A stretch of 6,509 nt of DNA from an uncultured Oscillospiraceae bacterium (GCA_910588415.1 CAJUPK010000136.1:1-6509); one strand, 5' to 3'; numbered from the stretch's first letter, positions 1-5,069 are shown. Notes: a model not told the origin generated them from the sequence alone. Made by a program: numbers and translations.

Positions 1-75
1 GCCTCCTTAGTTAAATGGATATAACACGCCCCTCCTAAGGGCGGGTTGAGGGTTCGATTCCCCCAGGGGGTGCCA
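1..75 (+). tRNA. tRNA-Arg (anticodon CCT)
   Basis: A complete cloverleaf can be folded by hand. The acceptor stem is 1-7 with 65-71, including G-U wobbles at the first and fourth pairs. The D stem is 10-13 with 22-25. The anticodon stem is 27-31 with 39-43, and its seven-base loop CTCCTAA puts the anticodon CCT at 34-36. The T arm is 48-52 with 60-64 around the loop TTCGATT and has one A-C mismatch. The discriminator is G72 and CCA (73-75) is encoded. Anticodon CCT reads the AGG arginine codon. The gene begins at the first base of the window, so its promoter is outside. Confidence 0.95.
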
Positions 76-102
76 AAGACTTGGCTGCGGGCCAAGCCTC
101 TG

Positions 103-138
103 AAGTTCTAGAAATCAAACGATTTCTAGAACTTTTTT
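103..138 (+). terminator. Intrinsic terminator after tRNA-Arg
   Basis: A perfect 14-bp stem (103-116 with 121-134) closes an AAAC loop and runs into six T residues at 133-138. This is a textbook Rho-independent terminator for the tRNA transcript. A smaller hairpin (CTTGGC at 80-85 with GCCAAG at 91-96) sits between the tRNA CCA end and the terminator and may be part of the trailer. The terminator separates the tRNA from the redox operon downstream. Confidence 0.9.
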
Positions 139-198
139 AGAATCTGCACCATGCGCTGGGGCGGTGGGTGCGGCTTCTTGCGCCAGAACATGGGTTTT

Positions 199-219
199 CC
201 CGGCCCCTGCCGGGGTTTT
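199..219 (+). terminator. Possible second, weak terminator-like hairpin
   Basis: CCCGGC (199-204) pairs with GCCGGG (209-214) around a CCCT loop and is followed by GTTTT (215-219). The stem is short but GC-rich and the T run is only four. It lies in the gap between the tRNA terminator and the tlpA-like gene. It could be a backup terminator or a leader hairpin. No gene is visible in 139-269. Confidence 0.3.
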
Positions 220-238
220 CGAAGGCCCTGTTCCCCTA

Positions 239-244
239 TATTAT
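239..244 (+). promoter_or_regulatory. Candidate -10 element for the redox operon
   Basis: TATTAT at 239-244 matches the TATAAT consensus at five of six positions. It sits in a locally AT-rich patch 26 bases before the chosen start of the tlpA-like gene. No good -35 hexamer is seen 16-18 bases upstream, so the assignment is tentative. Confidence 0.35.
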
Positions 245-269
245 ATTCCCTATAGAAAAGAGGATGACC

Positions 270-818
270 ATGAAACTCGCACGAATTCTCTCCCTGGCTG
301 CGGCATTTCTGCTGGCCGCCGGACTGCTGGCTGGCTGCTCTGACTCTCCGGAGGAGGGGGAGGTCTCCTTCCGTTCCTTCAGCTCCTTCACCCTGGACGG
401 CAGCACCTTCACCCAAAAGGACATTGCCGCCAAAGACGCAACGGTTATCAACTTCTGGGGCACCTTCTGCTCTCCCTGCATCCAGGAGATGCCGGACTTG
501 GCTGCCTTTGAAAAGTCCCTGCCGGACAATGTGCAGCTGATCACCATCTGCGTGGACGCCCAGGGCAACCAGGAGACCGCCCAGGCCCTGCTGGAGCAGG
601 CTGGATTTGAGGGGATCACCCTGGTCAGCGGAGACGAGAACTTTGACCAGATCGTGCAGACCGTGCAGGCAGTGCCCACCACCTTTTTTGTGGACTCCCA
701 GGGCCTGGTGGGCCAGGCGGTTGTGGGCGCCCAGCCAGATCTGGCGGAGATGTATCTGGACGCCATCAACCAGGTCCTGAAGAACAGCGGAAAGGCGGAG
801 ATCCATCTTGCGCTATAA
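270..818 (+). CDS. TlpA-like thioredoxin-fold lipoprotein (thiol-disulfide oxidoreductase)
   Basis: The predicted product of 182 residues is a membrane-anchored, extracytoplasmic thioredoxin-fold protein that would reduce or exchange disulfides outside the cell membrane. Residues 1-23 form a lipoprotein signal peptide with the lipobox LAGC; C23 would be lipidated. The active site is CSPC (C67, C70) in the TlpA/ResA-like context NFWGTFCSPC, and the cis-proline is P136 in VPTTFFVD. The start is ATG at 270, because AAAAGAGG (256-263) ends six bases upstream. ATG at 264 touches that site, and an in-frame ATG at 168 would bury the signal peptide behind an unlikely extension. The 3' end overlaps the next gene by 11 bases, which implies translational coupling. 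In the TlpA/ResA/CcmG family such proteins take electrons from a membrane partner such as CcdA. None is present here, and the NapH-like protein downstream may fill that role (inference). The family assignment is firm; the substrate is unknown. Confidence 0.88.
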   Translation: MKLARILSLAAAFLLAAGLLAGCSDSPEEGEVSFRSFSSFTLDGSTFTQKDIAAKDATVINFWGTFCSPCIQEMPDLAAFEKSLPDNVQLITICVDAQGNQETAQALLEQAGFEGITLVSGDENFDQIVQTVQAVPTTFFVDSQGLVGQAVVGAQPDLAEMYLDAINQVLKNSGKAEIHLAL

Positions 819-954
819 GTCCGTCCGGCTGGCAAGATACGGCCTGTTGGCCCTGGCCGCCGTGTGTATCCTCCTGGGCCTGCTGGGACAGGAGCAGGTG
901 CAAGTTTTGCAAAAGGCGGTGAAAATATGCCTAGAGTGCATCGGAATCGGCTGA
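808..954 (+). CDS. CD1871A-like small membrane protein with C-terminal CXXC
   Basis: A 48-residue open frame starts at TTG (808), seven bases after the good ribosome binding site AGGCGGAG (793-800), and ends at TGA (952-954). It has a basic N-terminus (residues 2-10, RYKSVRLAR), one hydrophobic segment (about 11-27), then a short tail ending KAVKICLECIGIG with C41 and C44. By the positive-inside rule the tail with its CXXC should be extracytoplasmic. I recognise the layout and ending as those of the CD1871A family of CXXC motif-containing proteins from Clostridia, whose function is unknown to me. It overlaps the tlpA-like gene by 11 bases and the NapH-like gene by 28, so all three are almost certainly coupled. 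It may pass electrons between the Fe-S membrane protein and the TlpA thioredoxin (inference). Its size and TTG start make it easy to miss in automated annotation. Confidence 0.82.
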   Translation: MRYKSVRLARYGLLALAAVCILLGLLGQEQVQVLQKAVKICLECIGIG

Positions 955-1829
955 AAAAACCCCGGCTCAGCTTCCAGCGCAGGGTACAGCTGATCTCCGC
1001 CGCCCTGGCCAACGGCTATGTTCTGGGCTTTGCCAAGGGAAAAATCTTCACCGGGGGCACCAAGGCGGTCTGCGTGCCTGTGCTCCACTGTTACTCCTGC
1101 CCCGGGGCCCTGGGGGCCTGCCCCATTGGGTCCCTGCAGGCGGTGCTGGGCGGCGGCCGCTTCCCCTTCTATGTGCTGGGCCTGCTGACGCTCTTCGGGG
1201 TGGTGCTGGGCCGGGCGGCCTGCGGCTTGCTGTGCCCCTTTGGGCTGGTGCAGGACCTGCTCCGCAAGATACCCGTCCCCCCGCTGAAGGTGCCGGAGAA
1301 AATCGACCGTCCCCTGCGCTGGCTCAAGTATATGGTGCTGGCAGGCATGGTGATTCTCCTCCCCGCCTTTGCTGTTGCAGATACAGGGGTAAGCTCCCCC
1401 TACTTCTGCAAGTACCTCTGTCCCGCCGGAACTTTGGGCGGCGGCCTGCCCCTGCTGCTGACAAACCCCTCTCTGCGGGCATTGGCCGGGGCGCTGTTCA
1501 GCTGGAAGGCCCTGGTGCTGGCGGTAATTCTGGCGGCCTGTGTGTTCATCCCCCGGGCCTTCTGCCGGTATCTCTGCCCTTTGGGGGCTTTTTACGCCCT
1601 GTTCAGCCGGTTCAGCTTTTTTCAGATGGAGCTGGACCAGTCCAAATGCGTGGGCTGCAAGCAGTGCCACCGGTCCTGCCCCATGGGGGTGAAGGTCACC
1701 CAAAACATCCGCAGCCCTGAGTGCATCCACTGCGGCAAATGCAAGTCCGCCTGCCCCAAAGGAGCCATTACCACCTGCCTTGTCCCCAAGGACAGGAAGG
1801 CCGAGCAGCCAGCCCCTGAAAAAGAGTAA
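927..1829 (+). CDS. NapH/NosR-like 4Fe-4S membrane protein (electron transfer)
   Basis: The product of 300 residues is an integral membrane ferredoxin-type protein of the NapH/NosR/YccM kind, which pass electrons between membrane and soluble carriers. Hydrophobic segments lie near residues 22-36, 79-95, 134-151 and 194-209. CxxxCP motifs follow them: C99-C103, C161-C165 and C213-C217. A further cysteine cluster, C55-x2-C58-x6-C65, lies near the N-terminus. The C-terminal cytosolic part carries two complete [4Fe-4S] motifs, CxxCxxCxxxCP, at C241/244/247/251 and C266/269/272/276. ATG at 927 is chosen because AAGGCGG (913-919) lies seven bases upstream; an ATG at 864 in the same frame lacks such a site. 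The gene overlaps the CXXC mini-protein by 28 bases. The lack of neighbouring nap or nos genes argues against nitrate or nitrous oxide respiration. A dedicated donor for the TlpA-like protein is more plausible (inference). Confidence 0.88.
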   Translation: MPRVHRNRLKKPRLSFQRRVQLISAALANGYVLGFAKGKIFTGGTKAVCVPVLHCYSCPGALGACPIGSLQAVLGGGRFPFYVLGLLTLFGVVLGRAACGLLCPFGLVQDLLRKIPVPPLKVPEKIDRPLRWLKYMVLAGMVILLPAFAVADTGVSSPYFCKYLCPAGTLGGGLPLLLTNPSLRALAGALFSWKALVLAVILAACVFIPRAFCRYLCPLGAFYALFSRFSFFQMELDQSKCVGCKQCHRSCPMGVKVTQNIRSPECIHCGKCKSACPKGAITTCLVPKDRKAEQPAPEKE

Positions 1830-1862
1830 GCCCCCTGTGCGCGAAGCGCTTGTTTCCCTTCT

Positions 1863-2021
1863 GGAAATACGGGCAAAACTCCTGCCTGGGCGATTTTTAG
1901 AGTAGCTGGGTGGTATAAGGGACGGTTCTATGCTGGCCGATCGGCAGCCAGCATAGAACCACCACCTGCTGCCACCTAGCTACCCCAGAACCACCTAGGC
2001 AGGAGTTTTCCGGTACTTTCC
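1863..2021. repeat. Concentric inverted repeat forming a ~160-base hairpin
   Basis: Three nested arms are seen. The outer arm is 1863-1890 with 1994-2021. It contains the perfect 13-bp pair AAAACTCCTGCCT (1875-1887) and AGGCAGGAGTTTT (1997-2009), and extends outward through GGAAA/TTTCC and TAC/GTA with small bulges. The middle arm is 1902-1913 with 1972-1983, 12 bp with one G-U pair. The inner arm is a perfect 14-bp stem, 1924-1937 with 1947-1960, closing a nine-base loop. The arms are collinear and separated by asymmetric internal loops, which looks like a folded RNA or a palindromic element rather than a simple terminator. A further arm, GTTTCCC (1852-1858) with GGGAAAC (2050-2056), encloses the whole. 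Confidence 0.85.
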
Positions 2022-2031
2022 GCAGGAGAGG

Positions 2032-2048
2032 CGACCGCTTCGCGGTCG
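2032..2048. repeat. Short GC-rich hairpin
   Basis: CGACCGC (2032-2038) pairs perfectly with GCGGTCG (2042-2048) around TTC. It lies inside the helix formed by 1852-1858 with 2050-2056 and just downstream of the concentric hairpin. Confidence 0.7.
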
Positions 2049-2049
2049 A

Positions 2050-2090
2050 GGGAAACTCCGTGACTTGCCGCAGGCAACGTCAAAGTTCCC
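2050..2090. repeat. Bulged hairpin with an alternative pairing partner
   Basis: GGGAAACT (2050-2057) pairs with AGTTCCC (2084-2090) with one bulged A. Inside, TGACTTGCC (2061-2069) pairs with GGCAA and GTCA (2073-2082, one bulged C) around GCA. The 2050-2056 strand can instead pair with 1852-1858, so two folds are mutually exclusive. Confidence 0.7.
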
Positions 2091-2093
2091 CTT

Positions 2094-2125
2094 GCGAGGT
2101 GTGGAGCGGCGCTCCACGGCCTTGC
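2094..2125. repeat. Two-part hairpin
   Basis: GTGGAGC (2101-2107) pairs perfectly with GCTCCAC (2111-2117) around GGC. An outer six-pair helix, 2094-2099 with 2120-2125 (one G-U), extends it. It is part of the hairpin series in this gap. Confidence 0.65.
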
Positions 2126-2144
2126 GCGATAGCGCCAGAAACGT

Positions 2145-2195
2145 CGTCAGACAAAGTTAGCCATTTTCAAAGAAAATGGCTAAAAAAAGCTGACG
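2145..2195. repeat. A/T-rich two-tier hairpin upstream of deoC
   Basis: A perfect 12-bp stem, TTAGCCATTTTC (2157-2168) with GAAAATGGCTAA (2172-2183), closes an AAA loop. Outside a purine-rich internal loop, CGTCAG (2145-2150) pairs with CTGACG (2190-2195). On the plus strand the stem is followed by a run of A, not T. Read on the minus strand, the T run precedes the stem. It is therefore not a canonical terminator in either direction. Confidence 0.7.
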
Positions 2196-2285
2196 CATAT
2201 TCCAATACACATTCCCGTTATTCCAGAGTATGCAGGCCCCGCAAAACCCTTCCATACCCATACATAGAGAAAAGGAGAAACCATC

Positions 2286-2969
2286 ATGACTAAAAAGCAA
2301 CTGGCCCAGGCCATTGACCACACCCTGCTGAAGCCCCAGGCCACCCGGGAGGACCTCCGCCTGCACTGCCAGGCCGCCGCCCAGTACGGATTCCACTCCG
2401 TGGCCATCAACAGCGCCGTAACCGCCTTTTGCCGGGAGGTGCTGGGGGACAGTCCTGTGCTCTGCGACGCCACCGTGGGCTTCCCTTTGGGCCAAAGCAC
2501 CCTGGCCGCCAAGGTTTTTGAGGCCCAGGACGCCATCCGAAACGGCGCCAAGGAGATCGACTACGTGGTAAACCTGACAGAACTGAAAAGCGGCCGCTGG
2601 GACTTGGTGGAGGAGGAGATGCGCCGCCTGGTAGAGGCCTGCGCCCAGGGCGGCGCTGCCTGCAAGGTAATTTTTGAAACCTGCTACCTGACCAACCCGG
2701 AAAAAGAGCGGCTGTGTGAGATTGCCTGCCGGGTGCGGCCCGCTTTCATCAAGACCTCCACAGGCTTTGGCACCCCCGGCCAGGGGCTTCCCAACGGGGC
2801 CACTTTGGAGGACGTCCGCCTGATGAAACGCTGCGTGGGGGACCAGGTGCTGGTAAAGGCCTCTGGGGGCGTCCGTACCACCCAGCAGGCCCTGGCCATG
2901 CTGGAGGCCGGAGCTTCCCGCATTGGCACCAGCAACGGAGTGGAGATTTTGGAGGGCCTGGCCGATTAA
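2286..2969 (+). CDS. deoC: Deoxyribose-phosphate aldolase
   Basis: The product of 227 residues is a cytosolic class I aldolase that cleaves 2-deoxyribose 5-phosphate to acetaldehyde and glyceraldehyde 3-phosphate, in deoxynucleoside catabolism. The family N-terminus is clear (DHTLLKP, residues 11-17). K156 in FIKTSTGFG is the Schiff-base lysine. K191 in VKASGGVRT is the second active-site lysine, and D92 in IDYVVN matches the catalytic aspartate. The length fits the family, and all expected residues are present. ATG at 2286 lies eight bases after GGAG (2274-2277). No other deo gene (deoA, deoB, deoD) adjoins it; it appears as a single gene behind the structured gap, without an obvious promoter. 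Its stop codon overlaps that of the convergent Nudix gene. Confidence 0.96.
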   Translation: MTKKQLAQAIDHTLLKPQATREDLRLHCQAAAQYGFHSVAINSAVTAFCREVLGDSPVLCDATVGFPLGQSTLAAKVFEAQDAIRNGAKEIDYVVNLTELKSGRWDLVEEEMRRLVEACAQGGAACKVIFETCYLTNPEKERLCEIACRVRPAFIKTSTGFGTPGQGLPNGATLEDVRLMKRCVGDQVLVKASGGVRTTQQALAMLEAGASRIGTSNGVEILEGLAD

Positions 2970-3985
2970 CCGGGTCCTTCGGGACCAACTGCCAACTCCC
3001 GCATCCTCTCAAAAAAATCGTCCGTATAGGCCCCGGCCAGGAGTTCCCTGGCCCGGGCTTTTTCTTCCCACTCATCCAGAGGGAACCACCGGGCCCCCGC
3101 TGTCTCGCCAGGCTGCAGGACCACTTCCTCCGCTGGAATGTCCCGGCGCAGGGCGTATGTATCCATAAAGATATTCCCGGTCTGCCGGCGGAGCAGAAAG
3201 ACCAGCTCCTCCGGCACAGCCCGGATGCCCGTCTCCTCGAACAGCTCCCGGACCGCCCCTTCCCGGCTGGTCTCCCCAGCCAGCACGCTGCCCCCAGGGC
3301 TTTCCCAGGTGTTGGGCGCTCCCGTCTTCTCCGGGCTGCGCAGGGTACACAAGATCTGCCCGCTGCTGTTGTAAATCGTGATGGCCGCCACCAGGCAGAA
3401 CTCCCCGGAGGCCAGCGCCCTGCCCCTCCATTGGGTGCGGCCTGTCCGGTTCCCCTTCTGGTCGTAGATATCCAGCAACTCCTCTGCCGCTGCCAAACCG
3501 CGCACCCCGGTGTAAAGGGCCTCTGTGTAGCCCGTGGCAAAGAGCTTCCCGGCCCGGGCCTCCTGCTCCCACTGGTCCAGGGGCATCCACTGGGCAGCGT
3601 CTGTCTCGCCGGGCTGAAGGGCCAGCTCCTCCACAGCCAGGTCCCGCCGCAGGCCGTAGTCATCCATGTACCAATCCGGGCCTGTCCGCCGGGCCAGAAA
3701 GACCAATTCCTCCGGCAAAGCCTGGATGCCCGTCTCCTCCAAAAGCTCCCGGGCCGCCCCCTCCCGGCTGGTCTCTCCGGCCAGCACACCGCCGCCAGGG
3801 CACTCCCAGACGCCGGGCATCAACGTCTTCTCCAGGCTGCGCCGGGTGAGCAGCACCTCTCCCCGGCTGTTTACCACTGTGACAGTCACCGCCAGGTGAT
3901 AGTCCCCTGGCGCCAGCGGCCTGCCCCGGGGATGGGTGCGGCCCGTCCGGTTTCCTTCCCTGTCATATACATCCCAAAGTTCCAT
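2966..3985 (-). CDS. Tandem double-Nudix hydrolase
   Basis: The 339-residue product consists of two Nudix hydrolase domains joined head to tail (about 1-167 and 168-334). Each starts with a motif of the type ELWDVYDxxGNRTGR, as in single-domain Nudix proteins related to isopentenyl-diphosphate isomerase and MutT. Both Nudix boxes fit GX5EX7REUXEEXGU completely, at 65-87 and 232-254, so both sites look competent to hydrolyse a nucleoside diphosphate linked to another group. The substrate cannot be told from sequence. ATG at 3985 is preceded by GAGGAGG (3994-4000 on this strand's complement), eight bases away. The start directly follows the stop of the upstream membrane-protein gene (TAA then ATG), so the two are cotranscribed. 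The C-terminus ends GPEGPG, encoded by the UUCG hairpin, and its stop overlaps that of deoC. Single-domain relatives are about half this length. Confidence 0.92.
   Translation of the reverse strand: MELWDVYDREGNRTGRTHPRGRPLAPGDYHLAVTVTVVNSRGEVLLTRRSLEKTLMPGVWECPGGGVLAGETSREGAARELLEETGIQALPEELVFLARRTGPDWYMDDYGLRRDLAVEELALQPGETDAAQWMPLDQWEQEARAGKLFATGYTEALYTGVRGLAAAEELLDIYDQKGNRTGRTQWRGRALASGEFCLVAAITIYNSSGQILCTLRSPEKTGAPNTWESPGGSVLAGETSREGAVRELFEETGIRAVPEELVFLLRRQTGNIFMDTYALRRDIPAEEVVLQPGETAGARWFPLDEWEEKARARELLAGAYTDDFFERMRELAVGPEGPG
2973..2986. terminator. cUUCGg hairpin at the convergent 3' ends (possible terminator)
   Basis: GGTCC (2973-2977) pairs with GGACC (2982-2986) around TTCG, giving the very stable C(UUCG)G tetraloop on the plus strand, four bases past the deoC stop. 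It lies within the last codons of the opposing Nudix gene. No T run follows on either strand, so efficient intrinsic termination is doubtful. It may protect or mark the deoC mRNA end. Confidence 0.4.
2984..3985 (-). repeat. Intragenic tandem duplication, two 501-base units
   Basis: Codons 1-167 (3485-3985) and 168-334 (2984-3484) align with a constant offset of 167 residues and no insertion or deletion. By hand roughly 55-60 percent of residues are identical, highest around the Nudix box, where GETSREGA is shared. The unbroken register indicates duplication of a complete domain followed by divergence under selection. Confidence 0.9.
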
Positions 3986-4918
3986 TTAAGATTCCTCCTC
4001 GCTCTTCTCCGGGGCTTCTGAACTTCCCCGCTCCACAGTGGCCTGGGTTTTGGCCGGGCCCCGCCTTACCTTATACTTTTTGGGCCTGCCCCGCAAAAGC
4101 TTCCCCAGGTCCTGCCCCACGCCGCTGGTCTCCAGCCACATGCTCACCTCTCCCCCCAGGAAAAGAATGTACATGCAGAAGAACAGCCAGAACATCAAAA
4201 TGACCAGGGTGGCCAAACTGCCGTAAATGGAGAAGTTAGAAAAGTTCTCCACAAACAGGGAGAAGAAGTAGGAGAACAGCACCCAGCCCCCGGCCCCAAA
4301 GGCCGCCCCGGCCAGATTGTGGCGCAGTTTCACCCGCCGCCGGGGCACAAAGCTGTACAGCAGGGCAAAGAACAAAAACAGCAGCACAAAGCCCACCAAG
4401 GACTTAAAGTTGATCAGCAGGGCCGCAAAAACAGGCCAGCGGTCCAGCAGGAAATAATAGATGGTGGACCCAAACACCAGCAGCAGGGCCGCCGCGATGA
4501 GTACCACTGCCAGCATTACCACATACACCACAGCCATCAGCCGCAGCATCACATAGCTGCGGCTCTCCTTTACCTCGTACACATGGTCCAGCCCCTTGAT
4601 AATGGCCACCATGCCCATGGAGGAGGACCACACCGTTGTAACCACCGCCACGGGCAGCACCCCAGAGGCCACAATGGGGCTGGGGATGATCTCCGCCAAA
4701 GCGGAGGACACGGCGGCCGGCAGCAGCTCCAGGGCCGCCTCGATCATGGTGGCGCCAGAGGGAAAATGGATCATCTGCATCAGGGTGAGCAGAAAAGCCA
4801 AAAAGGGCAGAAAGGAGATGATCAGGAAAAAGGCCCCGTGGGCCGAGGAAGAATCCAGCCGGTCCCGGTCCACCCGGCTGATGAACCAGCCCGCGTGCTT
4901 TTTGATGAACGGCCACAT
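3986..4918 (-). CDS. YihY/BrkB-family inner-membrane protein
   Basis: The predicted product of 310 residues belongs to the YihY/virulence factor BrkB family, polytopic membrane proteins without a settled biochemical function. Six hydrophobic segments are seen near residues 27-49, 83-107 (weaker), 127-149, 172-191, 202-222 and 235-256. Family-type motifs are VWSSSMGMVAIIKGLDHVY (96-114), the segment around GAAFGAGGW (204-212), YGSLATLVILMFW (232-244) and LGGEV (254-258). The C-terminal 40 or so residues are charged, basic then acidic, and probably cytosolic. I take ATG at 4918 as the start because GGAAAGGAG ends eight bases upstream of it. An upstream in-frame ATG at 4945 would overlap that site and the -10 region. 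It is the first gene of a two-gene operon with the double-Nudix gene, with no base between stop and start. Confidence 0.92.
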   Translation of the reverse strand: MWPFIKKHAGWFISRVDRDRLDSSSAHGAFFLIISFLPFLAFLLTLMQMIHFPSGATMIEAALELLPAAVSSALAEIIPSPIVASGVLPVAVVTTVWSSSMGMVAIIKGLDHVYEVKESRSYVMLRLMAVVYVVMLAVVLIAAALLLVFGSTIYYFLLDRWPVFAALLINFKSLVGFVLLFLFFALLYSFVPRRRVKLRHNLAGAAFGAGGWVLFSYFFSLFVENFSNFSIYGSLATLVILMFWLFFCMYILFLGGEVSMWLETSGVGQDLGKLLRGRPKKYKVRRGPAKTQATVERGSSEAPEKSEEES

Positions 4919-4947
4919 AAAAAGGTCTCCTTTCCGGTAAATCAAGC

Positions 4948-4978
4948 ATTATACGGCAGTATAGTTACCACAGTTCAA
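4948..4978 (-). promoter_or_regulatory. Promoter of the yihY-like/Nudix operon
   Basis: On the minus strand a perfect TATAAT (4953-4948) lies about 30 bases upstream of the chosen ATG. The -35 is either TTGAAC (4978-4973), with a long 19-base spacer, or GAACTG (4976-4971), with 17. Both overlap the edge of the inverted repeat at 4973-5001, so a repressor or activator bound there could control the promoter. Confidence 0.6.
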
Positions 4979-5001
4979 AAGAGGTGAACCCTCTTTTGAA
5001 C
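4973..5001. repeat. 12-bp inverted repeat, possible operator
   Basis: GTTCAAAAGAGG (4973-4984) and CCTCTTTTGAAC (4990-5001) are perfect inverted copies around TGAAC. TGAACC also occurs twice (4985-4990 and 4997-5002), so an alternative pairing of 4973-4977 with 4985-4989 exists. No T run follows on the minus strand, which makes a DNA-binding site at least as likely as a terminator. Confidence 0.6.
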
Positions 5002-5032
5002 CGGGCGGTACAGGCACGCCCGCACTGCCCTG

Positions 5033-5062
5033 CTTGCAAATCCGTAAATACCGATTTGCAAG
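5033..5062. repeat. 10-bp inverted repeat
   Basis: CTTGCAAATC (5033-5042) and GATTTGCAAG (5053-5062) are perfect inverted copies. The loop itself can add GTA with TAC after a C-C mismatch, making a near-complete 30-base palindrome. No T run follows on either strand. Confidence 0.65.
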
Positions 5063-5069
5063 TGCGTTT

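Larger units (their letters stand above)
1830..2285. other. Gene-free, structure-rich intergenic region
   Basis: This 456-base gap between the redox operon and deoC holds no convincing gene. Nearly all of 1852-2195 is taken up by inverted repeats, entered separately here. They comprise a long concentric hairpin (1863-2021), then consecutive hairpins at 2032-2048, 2050-2090, 2094-2125 and 2145-2195. From 2196 to the deoC ribosome binding site I see no clear structure and no convincing promoter. The density of perfect stems suggests a structured RNA or an interspersed repeat element. I cannot assign it to a named family by eye, nor decide its strand. Confidence 0.75.

Noticed and set aside
1..75. 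tRNA-Arg as an attachment site for an integrated element
   Set aside because: No integrase gene and no repeated tRNA 3' end were found elsewhere in the window.
168..269. In-frame upstream ATG (168) for the tlpA-like gene
   Set aside because: It would place about 34 residues before an evident lipoprotein signal peptide and has no ribosome binding site. ATG at 270 has AGAGG six bases upstream.
813..1730. Long minus-strand open frame opposite the NapH-like gene
   Set aside because: Low-complexity, Q/G/P/A-rich translation typical of the antisense of GC-rich codons. The plus frame has clear Fe-S motifs.
1839..1855. GCGC-GAA-GCGC hairpin followed by TTGTTT as terminator of the redox operon
   Set aside because: Only four base pairs and an interrupted T run; too weak to call.
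2060..2293. 77-codon plus-strand open frame in the structured gap
   Set aside because: It runs through the hairpin series and into deoC, has no good ribosome binding site, and its translation shows no fold or motif.
2749..3789. Long minus-strand open frame overlapping deoC and the Nudix gene
   Set aside because: Its translation is rich in W, R, P and G without any family motif. It is the shifted frame of the double-Nudix gene and runs antisense through deoC.
3431..4021. Plus-strand open frame opposite the Nudix gene
   Set aside because: Antisense shadow of the Nudix gene; both Nudix boxes on the minus strand settle the coding strand.
4319..4987. Plus-strand open frame opposite the yihY-like gene
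   Set aside because: Its translation is dominated by H, Q and G, the antisense image of a hydrophobic membrane protein. It has no motif.
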